DNA of 64,000 nucleotides, taken from contig VIRH01000137.1 in NCBI GenBank assembly GCA_008107755.1, positions 248,001 to 312,000 on the forward strand, in the 5' to 3' direction. The stretch's first letter is position 1, and every line of letters begins with the position of its first letter. Positions 18,103-27,420 of the stretch are shown here, piece after piece. Below the pieces are notes generated by a model. That model worked only from the letters and a program-made list of their open reading frames with translations. It was not told the DNA's origin and searched no databases. The translations under genes were made by a program, and so were the position numbers. Origin of the DNA: Rhodobacterales bacterium (lineage in GTDB: Bacteria > Pseudomonadota > Alphaproteobacteria > Rhizobiales > Stappiaceae).

Positions 18103-19059
18103 ATGGGGGACATCCTACAGCTGGTCCTTAGGAGACTTGGCTTAGGTCTAATCACACTTTTTGTGGTTTCAATCCTTATCTTTTTTGCGGTCGAACTGCT
18201 GCCCGGCGATATCGCCCAGGCAGTCCTCGGCCAGGGTGCCACGGCGGAAACCGTTGCGGCGCTTCGTGAGAAACTCGGTCTCAACGACCCGGCATTCATC
18301 CGCTACTTCCATTGGCTTGGCGGAGCGCTGACCGGGGACTTCGGGGTCTCTCTCGTGTCCGGTGAACGCGTCAGCGACGCCATCTCCACGCGATTCCGGA
18401 ACACGCTGTTCCTCGCGACCTATGCAGCGGTCATCGCGGTTCCGCTGTCCATCTTCCTCGGGATCATCGTAGCGCTGTTGCGCAACACGCTCTTCGACCG
18501 CGTTGCCAATGTGCTGACGCTGACGTCGATCTCTTCGCCCGAGTTCTTTCTCGGTTACATCCTGATCCTGTATCTGGCGGTCAAGACGAACTACTTCCCG
18601 GCCATCGCAAGCCTGAGTGCCGACATGTCATTCGGCGATCTGCTTCACCGGACGTTCCTGCCCGCCCTGACGCTGGTTCTGGTTGTTACCGCCCACATGA
18701 TGCGCATGACACGAGCGGCGATCATCAACCTTCTCGCGTCTCCATACATCGAGATGGCGCGTCTCAAGGGCGTTCCGCCCTGGAAGGTGATCGTACGCCA
18801 CGCCCTGCCGAACGCATGGGCGCCGATCATCAACGTCGTTGCGCTGAACCTTGCCTACCTCATCACCGGCGTCGTGCTGGTGGAAGTGGTCTTCGTCTAT
18901 CCGGGCATCGGCCAGCTCCTCGTGGATGCGGTGGCAAAGCGGGACTTCCCGATCGTCCAGGCATGCTGCCTGATCTTCGCAGCAACCTTCATTCTCCTGA
19001 ACCTGGCGGCCGATGTCGGATCTATTCTGACCAATCCCCGTCTGCGACATCCGAAATGA
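18103..19059 (+). CDS. ABC transporter permease, DppB/OppB family
   Basis: This 318-aa permease has about six membrane helices. The N-terminal motif is LGLGLITLFVVSILIFFAVELLPGD and the coupling region is RMTRAAIINLLASPYIEMARLKGVP. ATG 18103 is preceded by GGAGG at 5 bases and decides the start over an upstream in-frame ATG at 18073. It forms the import channel with the permease encoded 10 bp downstream. Confidence 0.92.
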   Translation: MGDILQLVLRRLGLGLITLFVVSILIFFAVELLPGDIAQAVLGQGATAETVAALREKLGLNDPAFIRYFHWLGGALTGDFGVSLVSGERVSDAISTRFRNTLFLATYAAVIAVPLSIFLGIIVALLRNTLFDRVANVLTLTSISSPEFFLGYILILYLAVKTNYFPAIASLSADMSFGDLLHRTFLPALTLVLVVTAHMMRMTRAAIINLLASPYIEMARLKGVPPWKVIVRHALPNAWAPIINVVALNLAYLITGVVLVEVVFVYPGIGQLLVDAVAKRDFPIVQACCLIFAATFILLNLAADVGSILTNPRLRHPK

Positions 19060-19069
19060 GGGCGGCGAG

Positions 19070-20134
19070 ATGAGCAATTTTGTTATCGTTTACTACGCGC
19101 TGCTGATCGCAGCGTCCTGTCTGGCCGCGTATTTCAAGAAACGCGAGATCTTCATCCTGGTGTTCACGCTGACGCTGGTGTCCTTCTTCATGGGGATCAT
19201 CGGCGGCCAGTCGGCCCTCCGGTTCATCACGACCGCGGCCGGCCTGCTGGCGGTTGCGGCGGGCATGTCCTATGCCTTCCGCGAATTCCTGATCCTGATC
19301 ACGCCCGAAGGCGTCGCCAAGGAACTGCGCACGGCACCGCTGACCGCCGCGTTCGGAATGTTCGTGATCTGCACCTATGCGATCGCCGGCATCTTCGCGC
19401 CGATCATCGCGCCCTTCGGCGAAGCCCAGGTGATTTCCTCCGCCTTTGCACCGGCGGACGAAACCATGCTCCTGGGGGCCGACCAGCTCGGCCGCGACAT
19501 GTTCAGCCGCATCATCTACGGTGCGCGGAACACAGTCGGCCTGGCGCTTCTGGCAACGATGCTCGCCTTCATCATGGGCGCGCTGGCGGGCCTGCTGGCG
19601 GCAACCAAGGGCGGCTGGTTCGACCAGTTCCTGGGTCGCTTTGCGGATGTCATCATGTCCATTCCGTCGCTGATCTTCGCACTTCTGATGCTCAGTATCT
19701 TTGGCACGAACCTGATCGTCATCGTCATCGTGATCGCGGTCATCTATTCCCCGCGCGTCTTCCGCCTGACACGGGCTGTCGCGGGCAATGTGGTGGTCAT
19801 GGATTACATCGAGGCGGCGAAGCTCCGCGGGGAAGGCACCTGGTACCTGATCCGCAAGGAAATCCTGCCAAACAGCACGGCCCCACTGATCGCCGAGTTC
19901 GGACTGGAATTCTGCTTCGTCTTCCTGCTGATCGCCGGCCTGTCCTTCCTCGGCCTCGGCGTTCAGCCGCCTACGGCCGATTGGGGCTCGATGGTGCGCG
20001 AGAACGCGACGCTGATTTCGTTTGGTGAATTGACCCCGCTGATTCCGGCGGCGGCCATTGCGCTGCTGACGGTCGCGGTGAACTTTGTCGTCGACTGGAT
20101 GCTGTTCCGGTCGTCCGGCCTGAAGGAGATGTGA
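19070..20134 (+). CDS. ABC transporter permease, DppC/OppC family with extra N-terminal membrane segments
   Basis: At 354 aa it is about 60 residues longer than ordinary DppC. The extra part is at the N-terminus: three hydrophobic stretches (VIVYYALLIAASCLAAYF, IFILVFTLTLVSFFMGII, ITTAAGLLAVAAGMSYAF) precede the standard start of the family. The core holds LLGADQLGRDMFSRIIYGARNTVGL, DYIEAAKLRGEGTWYLIRKEILP and LSFLGLGVQPPTADWG. It pairs with the DppB-type subunit. Confidence 0.92.
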   Translation: MSNFVIVYYALLIAASCLAAYFKKREIFILVFTLTLVSFFMGIIGGQSALRFITTAAGLLAVAAGMSYAFREFLILITPEGVAKELRTAPLTAAFGMFVICTYAIAGIFAPIIAPFGEAQVISSAFAPADETMLLGADQLGRDMFSRIIYGARNTVGLALLATMLAFIMGALAGLLAATKGGWFDQFLGRFADVIMSIPSLIFALLMLSIFGTNLIVIVIVIAVIYSPRVFRLTRAVAGNVVVMDYIEAAKLRGEGTWYLIRKEILPNSTAPLIAEFGLEFCFVFLLIAGLSFLGLGVQPPTADWGSMVRENATLISFGELTPLIPAAAIALLTVAVNFVVDWMLFRSSGLKEM

Positions 20135-20136
20135 GC

Positions 20137-21789
20137 ATGGCTCCCAAAAAAGACGTACTGCTCCAGGTCAGGGATCTGCGTATCGAAGGATATTCCGACG
20201 AGCAGTGGATCGAGATCGTTCATGGCGTCGATCTTACCCTTCACAGGGGTGAGGTTCTCGGCCTCATCGGAGAATCGGGTGCCGGCAAGTCCACAATCGG
20301 GCTTGCGGCCATGGGCTTTGCCCGGGACGGCTGCCGCATCTCCGGTGGTTCGATCGAGTTCGACGGGCTGGAGCTGACGACGACGAGCGAATCCGATCTG
20401 CGCGCGCTGCGCGGATCGCGCATTGCCTATGTCGCTCAGTCGGCGGCCGCGTCGTTCAACCCGGCGCACCGGATCATCGACCAGCATACAGAAGCGCCGA
20501 TCCAGTACCGGATCCAGAAGCGGGTCGAGGCGCAGGAAGACGCCATGCAGCTTTATGAGCGGCTACGCCTTCCCAACCCTGGCGAAATCGGCTTCCGCTA
20601 TCCGCACCAGGTGTCGGGCGGACAGCTGCAGCGCGCCATGACCGCCATGGCCATGGCCTGCCGGCCGGACCTGATCATCTTCGATGAACCGACCACGGCA
20701 CTGGACGTGACGACGCAGATCGAGGTTCTGGCCGCGATCCGCGACATCGTCGATCAGTTCAACACCGCCGCGATCTACATCACGCACGATCTGGCCGTCG
20801 TCGCCCAGATGGCGGACACCATCAAGGTGCTGCTGAAGGGCGAGGAAATCGAGGAAGCGCCGACCGAGCAGATGCTCGACGAGCCGAAGGAAGACTACAC
20901 CAAGAGCCTTTGGGCCGTGCGCAGCTTCAAGCGGCCGCAGAAAGCCCGGCCGGCGGGGCCGGATGCGCAGCCGATCGTCTCCGTCAAGGGGATCGAGGCG
21001 TCCTACGGCAAGACCAAGGTGCTCGACGATGTCTCCTTCGACGTCTACCCGGGCATGACGGTTGCGGTCGTCGGCGAATCGGGCTCCGGCAAATCGACGA
21101 CGGCCCGCTGCATCACCGGTCTCCTGCCGCCGACCAGCGGCGAAATCCTGTTCAAGGGCGAGCCGCTGCCGCCGCGCTATCAGGATCGGTCAAAGGACCA
21201 GCTCCGCCAGGTTCAGATGATCTATCAGATGGCCGATACGGCGCTCAATCCGAAGATCCGCATCTGCGACATCATCGGCCGGCCGGCGCAGTTCTATAGC
21301 GGGTTGCGCGGTACCGCGCTGAAAAGCCGGGTCGATGAACTGCTCGACCTGATCGAGCTGGAGCCGTCGAAATATTACAGCCGGTATCCGACGGAACTGT
21401 CGGGCGGTCAGAAGCAGCGCATCGGCATTGCCCGTGCTCTTGCGGCCGATCCGTCGTTCATCATCTGCGACGAGGTGACCAGTGCACTCGACCAGCTTGT
21501 GGCGGAAGGCATCCTGAAGCTGCTTGACCGGCTGCAGAAGGAGTTCAACCTCGCCTACATGTTCATCACCCACGATCTGGCGACCGTCCGCTCGATTGCC
21601 GACGAAGTGGTGGTGATGCAGAAGGGCAAGGTTGTAGAGCAGGGTCCGAAGGACGAGATGTTCACCCCGCCGCATCACCCCTATACCGACCTGCTGCTGT
21701 CATCGGTTCCGGAAATGGATCCGAACTGGCTGACCAGCCTGCTGGAAGAACGCGGAACGGACCAGATCGGCGAAGCCGCCGACGTCTGA
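20137..21789 (+). CDS. Fused dual ATPase of the second ABC importer (DppD-DppF type)
   Basis: The 550-aa protein has two complete nucleotide-binding domains. Domain 1 (~1-270): Walker A GESGAGKST, signature VSGGQLQRAM, Walker B LIIFDEPTTALD. Domain 2 (~275-550): Walker A GESGSGKST, signature LSGGQKQRIGIARAL and Walker B FIICDEVTSALD, where Val replaces the usual Pro. GGAG spaced 8 bases before ATG 20137 supports this start. The gene ends the operon and is followed by a very strong terminator. Fused D-F ATPases are known from glutathione/opine-type importers such as GsiA and YejF. Confidence 0.93.
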   Translation: MAPKKDVLLQVRDLRIEGYSDEQWIEIVHGVDLTLHRGEVLGLIGESGAGKSTIGLAAMGFARDGCRISGGSIEFDGLELTTTSESDLRALRGSRIAYVAQSAAASFNPAHRIIDQHTEAPIQYRIQKRVEAQEDAMQLYERLRLPNPGEIGFRYPHQVSGGQLQRAMTAMAMACRPDLIIFDEPTTALDVTTQIEVLAAIRDIVDQFNTAAIYITHDLAVVAQMADTIKVLLKGEEIEEAPTEQMLDEPKEDYTKSLWAVRSFKRPQKARPAGPDAQPIVSVKGIEASYGKTKVLDDVSFDVYPGMTVAVVGESGSGKSTTARCITGLLPPTSGEILFKGEPLPPRYQDRSKDQLRQVQMIYQMADTALNPKIRICDIIGRPAQFYSGLRGTALKSRVDELLDLIELEPSKYYSRYPTELSGGQKQRIGIARALAADPSFIICDEVTSALDQLVAEGILKLLDRLQKEFNLAYMFITHDLATVRSIADEVVVMQKGKVVEQGPKDEMFTPPHHPYTDLLLSSVPEMDPNWLTSLLEERGTDQIGEAADV

Positions 21790-21815
21790 GTCCCTGCCAT
21801 CGTTCAGGACAAGCG

Positions 21816-21849
21816 CAAACACCCCCGGGCGGAAACCCGGGGGTGTTTG
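21816..21849. terminator. Perfect 14-bp hairpin terminator
   Basis: CAAACACCCCCGGG (21816-21829) pairs perfectly with CCCGGGGGTGTTTG (21836-21849) around a 6-nt loop (CGGAAA). The A-rich and T-rich ends make it usable on both strands. It ends the second importer operon and may also end transcription of the small minus-strand gene at 22026. Confidence 0.9.
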
Positions 21850-22025
21850 AGCTACAAAGGGCATTTCCCCACTGCACGGGAAGACCCGGCAGCGCCATCA
21901 TCGAGCCCGGCCACCGCCGGACCATGACCCTGATCGACGCAAAACGCCTTGCCGTTCGGGGCAAGGTGACATCGAAAGATCAGTTTAAAGGGAAATGTGC
22001 CCTGGAAGCTGGGTTACGGGCCGGC

Positions 22026-22148
22026 TCAGCCGACCATCATATACCCAGACAGCGCCATCGCACCGACAATGACGGCATAAACGCCGACCAATGCGGGCCA
22101 AGAGGCACTGTGAGTTCTGTATTCACGGATCCAGTCATCACGGGTCAT
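22026..22148 (-). CDS. Small single-pass membrane protein, 40 aa
   Basis: The predicted protein starts MTRDDWIREYRTHSASWP and continues into one hydrophobic helix (ALVGVYAVIVGAMALSGYMM), ending VG. TAGGAGGTCGGA directly precedes the ATG, a near-perfect ribosome-binding site at good spacing. The charged N-terminus with a YRxHxxxW-like stretch followed by one helix resembles the small bacterial aa3 oxidase subunit IV proteins, but similarity is weak and no oxidase gene is nearby. Transcription would run into the strong hairpin at 21816-21849. I treat it as a real small gene of unknown function. Confidence 0.6.
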   Translation of the reverse strand: MTRDDWIREYRTHSASWPALVGVYAVIVGAMALSGYMMVG

Positions 22149-22468
22149 TCCGACCTCCTAAAACGCCCGGGCAATGTCCGGGATGATGTGTTGCACTATC
22201 GCGACCCCTACAGGACACAAGTTAAGAATTCAATGCCGGAATACAAGAATCGCATCCGGAAAAATGCATACCAGCTCAGCATTTGATCACGCCGTAAGCA
22301 CTTTTGCGGACTTTTACAGTCCCGACGGTGCGTCAGGGAGTGCCGGATTCCCGCCCCGGGAGGGCGCAGAACCCCTGTTTTCCCCACTCGGCGGCCAATT
22401 CTTGCCGGCGCCTGTGACGAATCGTCCAGTCTGGTCCCCCCGTGAAAAAATTTTTGCGCGGTTATGTC
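22149..22468. other. Intergenic region upstream of the small membrane protein gene and downstream of ada
   Basis: These 320 bp should hold the promoter of the minus-strand small gene. I see no convincing ORF, repeat or clear terminator. A run CAAAAATTTTTTC near 22445-22456 lies just beyond the ada stop and may serve in ada termination. Confidence 0.35.
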
Positions 22469-23536
22469 TCAAGGGATGGCTGAGGCTTGCCGGTAACTGC
22501 CTTCCAGTTCGATCAGCCGCTGCTTGCGCCAGAGGCCGCCGCCGTAGCCGGTAAGCGACCCGTCGGCCCCCAGAACCCGGTGGCACGGCACCACGAGGGC
22601 GATCTGGTTGGCACCGTTGGCCCGGGCGACCGCGCGAACAGCATTCGGGCGCCCAAGTGCGGCAGCAACGTCCGAGTAGCTGCGCGTCTGGCCCGCCGGG
22701 ATCTTCAAGAGCTCCCGCCAGACATCACGAGTGAAAGGCGATCCGTGCAGGGCCAGTTTCGTTTCGAAAACAGAGCCCTTGCCCGCGAAGAAATCATCCA
22801 GTTCTGCCTGAATCTGATCGGTGACCTCCGTCCGGCCAAAGCCGACCTCGCCCTTGGCAAAGGTCTGCAGCTTCCTGAATTCCGCCGGAAAGGCCTTGCG
22901 GTCCAGAAACTCCAGAAGGTGGAGTTGCGTATGGTCCGTGACCGCGATCATCGGCCCAAGCGGCGTGGTGAGCCAGTCGGAAAAAAGCAAAGGTCTGGCC
23001 GAGAAAGCTCCCGGCGACTGCCCCAGTATCTTCGCAAAGGCGTCGCGAAATGCACTCGGCGATTCGAAGCCGGCCGTGATCTGGGCATCGATGACGCGGC
23101 CGCCGCCGGCGAGCGATGAAAAGCCTTCCTGAAGGCGGCGCTGGCGGGCCATTTCCAGAAAGGTCATGCCGAAATGGCGCTTGAACGCCCGGCGCACGGT
23201 GGAGGGATCGAAGCCCAGGCACACCAGGTCCGGCTCACCCCATCGGTATCCCGGCCGCTTTTCCAGCGCCTCGATCAACGGCTTTACCACAGGGTCGGCA
23301 CTCGCCTCCGGCGTGGTCGGCCGGCAGCGCTTGCATGGACGGAAGCCGGCTTCAATGCATTCGGCCACCGTCTCCCGAAATGTGCAGTTCTCCGGCTTCG
23401 GCTTGCGCGCCGGGCAGGTCAGCCTGCAGAAGATGCCGGTCGACGAGACACAGACGAACATGCGCCCGTCATAGGAGGCGTCGCGGGCCAGAAGCGCTTC
23501 ATAGAGCGTATCGAAACTCGGTCGGATCATCAGCAT
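22469..23536 (-). CDS. ada: Ada: bifunctional methylphosphotriester/O6-methylguanine-DNA methyltransferase and AraC-type activator
   Basis: The 355-aa protein has the full Ada layout. The zinc/phosphotriester domain has Cys37, Cys41, Cys68 and Cys71 (GIFCRLTC ... CKRC). An AraC-type HTH lies around residues 85-180. The C-terminal methyltransferase has the acceptor cysteine in VVPCHRVLG (~Cys318) and the family RAVARANGANQIA segment. It repairs alkylated DNA by suicidal transfer to cysteine, and the N-domain methylated form activates adaptive-response genes. It stands alone here; an AlkC-like glycosylase is encoded 20 kb away. Confidence 0.95.
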   Translation of the reverse strand: MLMIRPSFDTLYEALLARDASYDGRMFVCVSSTGIFCRLTCPARKPKPENCTFRETVAECIEAGFRPCKRCRPTTPEASADPVVKPLIEALEKRPGYRWGEPDLVCLGFDPSTVRRAFKRHFGMTFLEMARQRRLQEGFSSLAGGGRVIDAQITAGFESPSAFRDAFAKILGQSPGAFSARPLLFSDWLTTPLGPMIAVTDHTQLHLLEFLDRKAFPAEFRKLQTFAKGEVGFGRTEVTDQIQAELDDFFAGKGSVFETKLALHGSPFTRDVWRELLKIPAGQTRSYSDVAAALGRPNAVRAVARANGANQIALVVPCHRVLGADGSLTGYGGGLWRKQRLIELEGSYRQASAIP

Positions 23537-23620
23537 GAGTCGAGACTAATCCGACCGGAGATCGCGTGCAGCTGGAAATCGGGCGTCTATTTTCCGCCAA
23601 CGCGGATTTTCCGTTTCTCT

Positions 23621-23717
23621 CCTCCTGAGCACGCGCTGCCTCGAAGGACGTTTCGCTTGCGCCCGAGCCTGCCGCCCATCCTTCGAGACGGACCTTATGG
23701 TCCTCCTCAGGATGAGG
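23621..23717. repeat. Dispersed palindromic repeat, family A copy 2 (left arm degenerate)
   Basis: The right arm (CCGCCCATCCTTCGAGACGG ... TCCTCCTCAGGATGAGG) matches the other copies closely. The left arm (CTCCTGAGCACGCGCTGCCTCGAAGGA) is eroded. It fills the 315-bp gap between ada and panB, where no gene was seen. Confidence 0.75.
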
Positions 23718-23851
23718 TTTGCATGGCAAGCAAGTCCTCTGAATTCAGACGAGCGATCGCCACCGGAAGGACGGGTTTGCCCGCTGCCCTCCTGAGGAAA
23801 ACCTGATCACCCAAAGGTGGCACAATTCTGCGCTTTTCCCTTGGCTGGGGC

Positions 23852-24661
23852 TCAGCGGTAGACCTGATCCTCTCCCGGGAAGCTGCGGTCCTTGACCTCG
23901 TCGGCATAGGCCTTCACGGCAGCCTCGATCTGGCCGCCCAGGTTGCCGTAGGTCTTGACGAATTTCGGTGGGGTCGGGTTGAGGCCAAGCATGTCCTCCA
24001 GAACCAGAATCTGGCCGTCGCATTCCGCGGACGCGCCGATGCCGATGGTCGGGATGGAGATTGCCTTGGTGATCTTTGCCGCCAGCGGTTCGACCATGCC
24101 TTCCACCACAATAGCGAATGCGCCCGCTTCCGCGACCGCCCTGGCATCCGCCAGATGCTGATCCCAGGTGTCCTCGTCGCGTCCTTGTGTGCGAAAGCCG
24201 CCCATGACGTTGACCGACTGGGGCGTCAGGCCCGTGTGGGCCATGACCGGAATGCCACGATCGGTGAGGAAGCGAATGGTCTCTGCCATGCGCTCACCAC
24301 CTTCCAGCTTGACCGCGCCGCACTGGGTTTCCTTCATCACCCGCGCCGCGTTGCGGAACGCGACCGAGGGGCTTTCCTCATAGGTGCCGAAGGGCATGTC
24401 GACGACGACGAGAGCCCGCTTCGTGCCGCGGACCACGGCCTTGCCGTGCATGATCATCAGTTCAAGCGACACGCCGACGGTGGATTCCATCCCGTGCATG
24501 ACCATGCCGAGGCTGTCGCCCACCAGAATGAAATCGGCATAGTTGTCGACGATGGCCGCCGTGTGCGCGTGATATGAGGTCAGCGACACGATCGGGTCAC
24601 CGCCCTTACGCTTGGTGATCTGCGGTGCGGTTACGCGGCGGACGGGCTTTTGAGTGCTCAT
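23852..24661 (-). CDS. panB: 3-methyl-2-oxobutanoate hydroxymethyltransferase (PanB)
   Basis: This 269-aa enzyme transfers a hydroxymethyl group from methylenetetrahydrofolate to 2-oxoisovalerate to make ketopantoate, the first pantothenate step. Family motifs are present: VSLTSYHAHTA, ILVGDSLGMVMHG with the metal-binding Asp, VVVDMPFGTYE, VKLEGG, PVMAHTGLTPQSVNVMGGF and IGIGAS. Length is standard. It lies 36 bp downstream of panC on the same strand, forming a pantothenate operon. Confidence 0.97.
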   Translation of the reverse strand: MSTQKPVRRVTAPQITKRKGGDPIVSLTSYHAHTAAIVDNYADFILVGDSLGMVMHGMESTVGVSLELMIMHGKAVVRGTKRALVVVDMPFGTYEESPSVAFRNAARVMKETQCGAVKLEGGERMAETIRFLTDRGIPVMAHTGLTPQSVNVMGGFRTQGRDEDTWDQHLADARAVAEAGAFAIVVEGMVEPLAAKITKAISIPTIGIGASAECDGQILVLEDMLGLNPTPPKFVKTYGNLGGQIEAAVKAYADEVKDRSFPGEDQVYR

Positions 24662-24697
24662 GCGACATCCTTTCGGCAGGGCTTGAGACGGACGGTA

Positions 24698-25549
24698 TCA
24701 GGAAGCGGGTGCGATCACCCGCTGGTCGATCAGGAGAACAGTTCCGAAGCGAACAGCCATGAGGAGGACGGCCGGGCGGTCGAGCTTGCCGGTCATGTCC
24801 TGCAGCGTCACGGCATCGCGAATGTCGACGCTTTGCACATCCGCTGACGACGCCTTGGAAAGCTCGTCACGGATTGCGGCTTCAAGCGTCTCGATCGAAG
24901 GCGCGGACAGAGCCAGTTCGGCTGCGCGATCGAGCGAGCGGCTGAGGGCGATGGCTTCCCTCCGGTGCTCGGGCGTCAGCCGTACGTTTCGCGATGACAT
25001 GGCTAGGCCGTCCGCTTCGCGCACCGTGGGATGACCGATGATTTCGAGCGGCATATCCAGATCGCGCACCATCTGCCGGATCACGGCAAGCTGCTGATAA
25101 TCCTTCTCGCCGAAGACGGCGAAATCCGGTGTGGTGATGTTGAAGAGCTTGGTCACGACAGTGGTCACACCGCGGAAGTGTCCAGGCCTCAGCGCTCCCT
25201 GCAGGACCCCGGACAGGCCAGGCACCTCGACATAAGTGTCGCCCCCCGCGCCGTACATTTCCTCGACGTTGGGCATGAAGACGGCATCGACGCCTTCCGC
25301 CTCGAGCAGCGCAAGATCGCGTTCCTCGTTGCGTGGATAGGTCGACAGGTCCTCGTTGGGGCCGAATTGGGTCGGGTTGACGAAAATCGTCGTAATCACC
25401 CGGTCGCCCGTTTCGCGCGCCAGCCGGACAAGGCCGATGTGGCCGTCATGCAGAAATCCCATGGTCGGCACCACACCGACCCGCAATCCCGCACGCTTCC
25501 AGGCGCGCACGGTTTCGCGCATATCCGCCTTTGTGCGGCAGATCTTCAT
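24698..25549 (-). CDS. panC: Pantothenate synthetase (PanC)
   Basis: The 283-aa protein is an ATP-dependent ligase joining pantoate and beta-alanine. It has the nucleotidyltransferase HIGH-type motif PTMGFLHDGHIGLV, FVNPTQFGPNEDLSTYPR, the FGEKDYQQ motif and MSSRNVRL in the KMSKS position. ATG 25549 follows GGGGAGGAAAAGA and gives the family N-terminus (MKICRTKADMR). It is first in the panC-panB pair. Confidence 0.97.
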   Translation of the reverse strand: MKICRTKADMRETVRAWKRAGLRVGVVPTMGFLHDGHIGLVRLARETGDRVITTIFVNPTQFGPNEDLSTYPRNEERDLALLEAEGVDAVFMPNVEEMYGAGGDTYVEVPGLSGVLQGALRPGHFRGVTTVVTKLFNITTPDFAVFGEKDYQQLAVIRQMVRDLDMPLEIIGHPTVREADGLAMSSRNVRLTPEHRREAIALSRSLDRAAELALSAPSIETLEAAIRDELSKASSADVQSVDIRDAVTLQDMTGKLDRPAVLLMAVRFGTVLLIDQRVIAPAS

Positions 25550-25803
25550 TCTTTTCCTCCCCGGCCCAAAGATTGGCTCAGGCCAAGTTCTTTTTCGCAG
25601 GCGCAACATAGGCGGAAGGAAGGGCAAGGTCCAGACGAAGGTTCAAACGGCGTCTCAGACATGGCTTGCGAGACGAAACACAGGCCCTGAATAGCTGCAT
25701 CCGGAACAAGGCTATGCGCCGACAAGGACCGAAATCATCAGCGATCTGTTTTCTTCAACGGTGCCAGATGGATCTCGCGCTCGCTCTCAAACACCTGCAG
25801 GCT

Positions 25804-27420
25804 TCAAAAGGCTCCGTCATACGAACGCCGCTCGATTCGGCAGGCAAGCAGGGTGAATCCGTCGCGTTGGAGCGCCTCTTCCGCCTCGCGGCGCAGGCTT
25901 TCACCATCCTCGATCCAGACGCCATGTCCACCATAGGCTCTTGCGACGGCCGGAAAATCGGTCTCCCCGAAATCGACGCCCACGTTGGGGCGCTGGCTGC
26001 CGCGCTGCTTGAGTTCGATCAGGGAGAGGCTGGTGTCGACCAGAACGCAGATGATCACCGGTATCTTCAGGTCCCGAAGGGTGGAAAGTTCGCCAAGGCA
26101 CATCTCCAGTCCGGCGTCGCCGACAAAGGCGATCACGGGGGACCGCCCCTCGACAATCCGCTGCCCCATGGCCAGCGGCAGGGCACAGCCCATGGTGCAG
26201 AGTGCGGAGGACTGCAGCATCTTGCGGGGACCCGCGCAGCGCCAGATCTGACTGACGAGAATCCGGTGTGCACCGCTGTCGGCCGTGGCAACGGCATCCG
26301 CGGGCATGGTCTCGCGCAAGGTATGAAAAACGGTTCCCGGCCCCCAGCCGGCGGCTTCCGGTGCGAAGGCCGCCTCAAGCTCCTTGCGAACGGCGGCCGG
26401 TTCGCCTTCCGGCCAAGTCTGCGCATCCGGATCTCGCACGTCGCCAAGACGTTTGAGGACCGGCGCGACCGCGCTTCTGAGCGTTGCCGTGACGCTGTGC
26501 ATGCCGTGGGTCCGAAGGACTGGCGTCACGTCGATGACCGGTGCGGTTTCGTCCCAGGGATTGCGCCAGTTGATGCGCATCTCGATCGGATCGTAGCCGA
26601 GGAGCAGGATACAGTCGCTCTTGTTGATGAGCGGCAGGAGATGTCCGTCCGCCTTGGGTGACAGGCCCGCGCCGCCGAGGGCGAGCGCATCGGTTTCGTC
26701 CAGCAGCCCCTTGCCCTTGTAGCTGGTTATAAGCGGAACACGGAATGTCCGGCAGAAGTCGGAAATCGCGGCGGAGGCGTTCTCGTTGACGGCATCGACA
26801 CCGGCAATCGCGATCGGTCGCTCGGCTTTCCTGAAGAGCTCCAGCGCCGCATCGAGCCCGGCCCCCTCCGCCGGTGCGGTCGCAACCGGTGCTGCGGAGA
26901 AACCCTTGGTCCAGGCTTCGTCCGTCTCCGCTTCCGCGACCCGGATCGGCACGTCGATGTGAACCGGGCCCGGCTGGCCGTCCAGAGCGATGGCAAGTGC
27001 CTTTTCCATCATGACATCCAGAGCGCCGAGGCGGGCGGAAAAGCTGGCCTTGACGATGGGCCTGAGCAACTGCTGGTGATCGAAGACCTGATGGGTGTAG
27101 CTCTCGGCTTCGCCCTGATCGACACAGCCTGTGAGGAAGACCAGCGGAACCCTGTCCTGCCAGGCGTTAGCGATCACGTTGACCGCATTTGCGGCACCCG
27201 GGCCAAGCGTTGCCAGAAGCACGCCGGGCGCGCCATCCGCATGCCAGCCGCCCTCAGCCATGAAGCCGCCGGCGTTTTCGTGTTTCACCAGCACGAACCG
27301 AAGTCCGGCCTCGTCCAGTGCCTGCATGAGCGCCAACACCTCGCCGCCGGGCATTCCGAAAGCGTGGCGGCACCCGGCCGCATGAAGTTTTCCGGCAATG
27401 ATGTCCGCACCGGTGGTCAT
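25804..27420 (-). CDS. Thiamine-diphosphate-dependent enzyme, acetolactate synthase-like
   Basis: The 538-aa protein has the three domains of the ALS/benzoylformate decarboxylase family. The N-terminal domain has FGMPGGEVLALMQAL and the catalytic Glu in VKHENAGGFMAEG. The middle domain includes RPIAIAGVDA. The C-terminal TPP-binding domain reads VGDAGLEMCLGELSTL ... LVDTS. The usual GDG...NN signature is altered to GDA...DT, so metal/TPP binding may be modified. It overlaps the CoA-transferase gene by 4 bp (ATGA), so the two are translated together. The substrate is unknown; it does not look like oxalyl-CoA decarboxylase. Confidence 0.85.
   Translation of the reverse strand: MTTGADIIAGKLHAAGCRHAFGMPGGEVLALMQALDEAGLRFVLVKHENAGGFMAEGGWHADGAPGVLLATLGPGAANAVNVIANAWQDRVPLVFLTGCVDQGEAESYTHQVFDHQQLLRPIVKASFSARLGALDVMMEKALAIALDGQPGPVHIDVPIRVAEAETDEAWTKGFSAAPVATAPAEGAGLDAALELFRKAERPIAIAGVDAVNENASAAISDFCRTFRVPLITSYKGKGLLDETDALALGGAGLSPKADGHLLPLINKSDCILLLGYDPIEMRINWRNPWDETAPVIDVTPVLRTHGMHSVTATLRSAVAPVLKRLGDVRDPDAQTWPEGEPAAVRKELEAAFAPEAAGWGPGTVFHTLRETMPADAVATADSGAHRILVSQIWRCAGPRKMLQSSALCTMGCALPLAMGQRIVEGRSPVIAFVGDAGLEMCLGELSTLRDLKIPVIICVLVDTSLSLIELKQRGSQRPNVGVDFGETDFPAVARAYGGHGVWIEDGESLRREAEEALQRDGFTLLACRIERRSYDGAF

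Noticed and set aside
21843..22286. 147-codon plus-strand frame opposite the 40-aa membrane protein gene
   Set aside because: It starts inside the terminator hairpin and lacks a ribosome site; the minus-strand small gene has a much better one.
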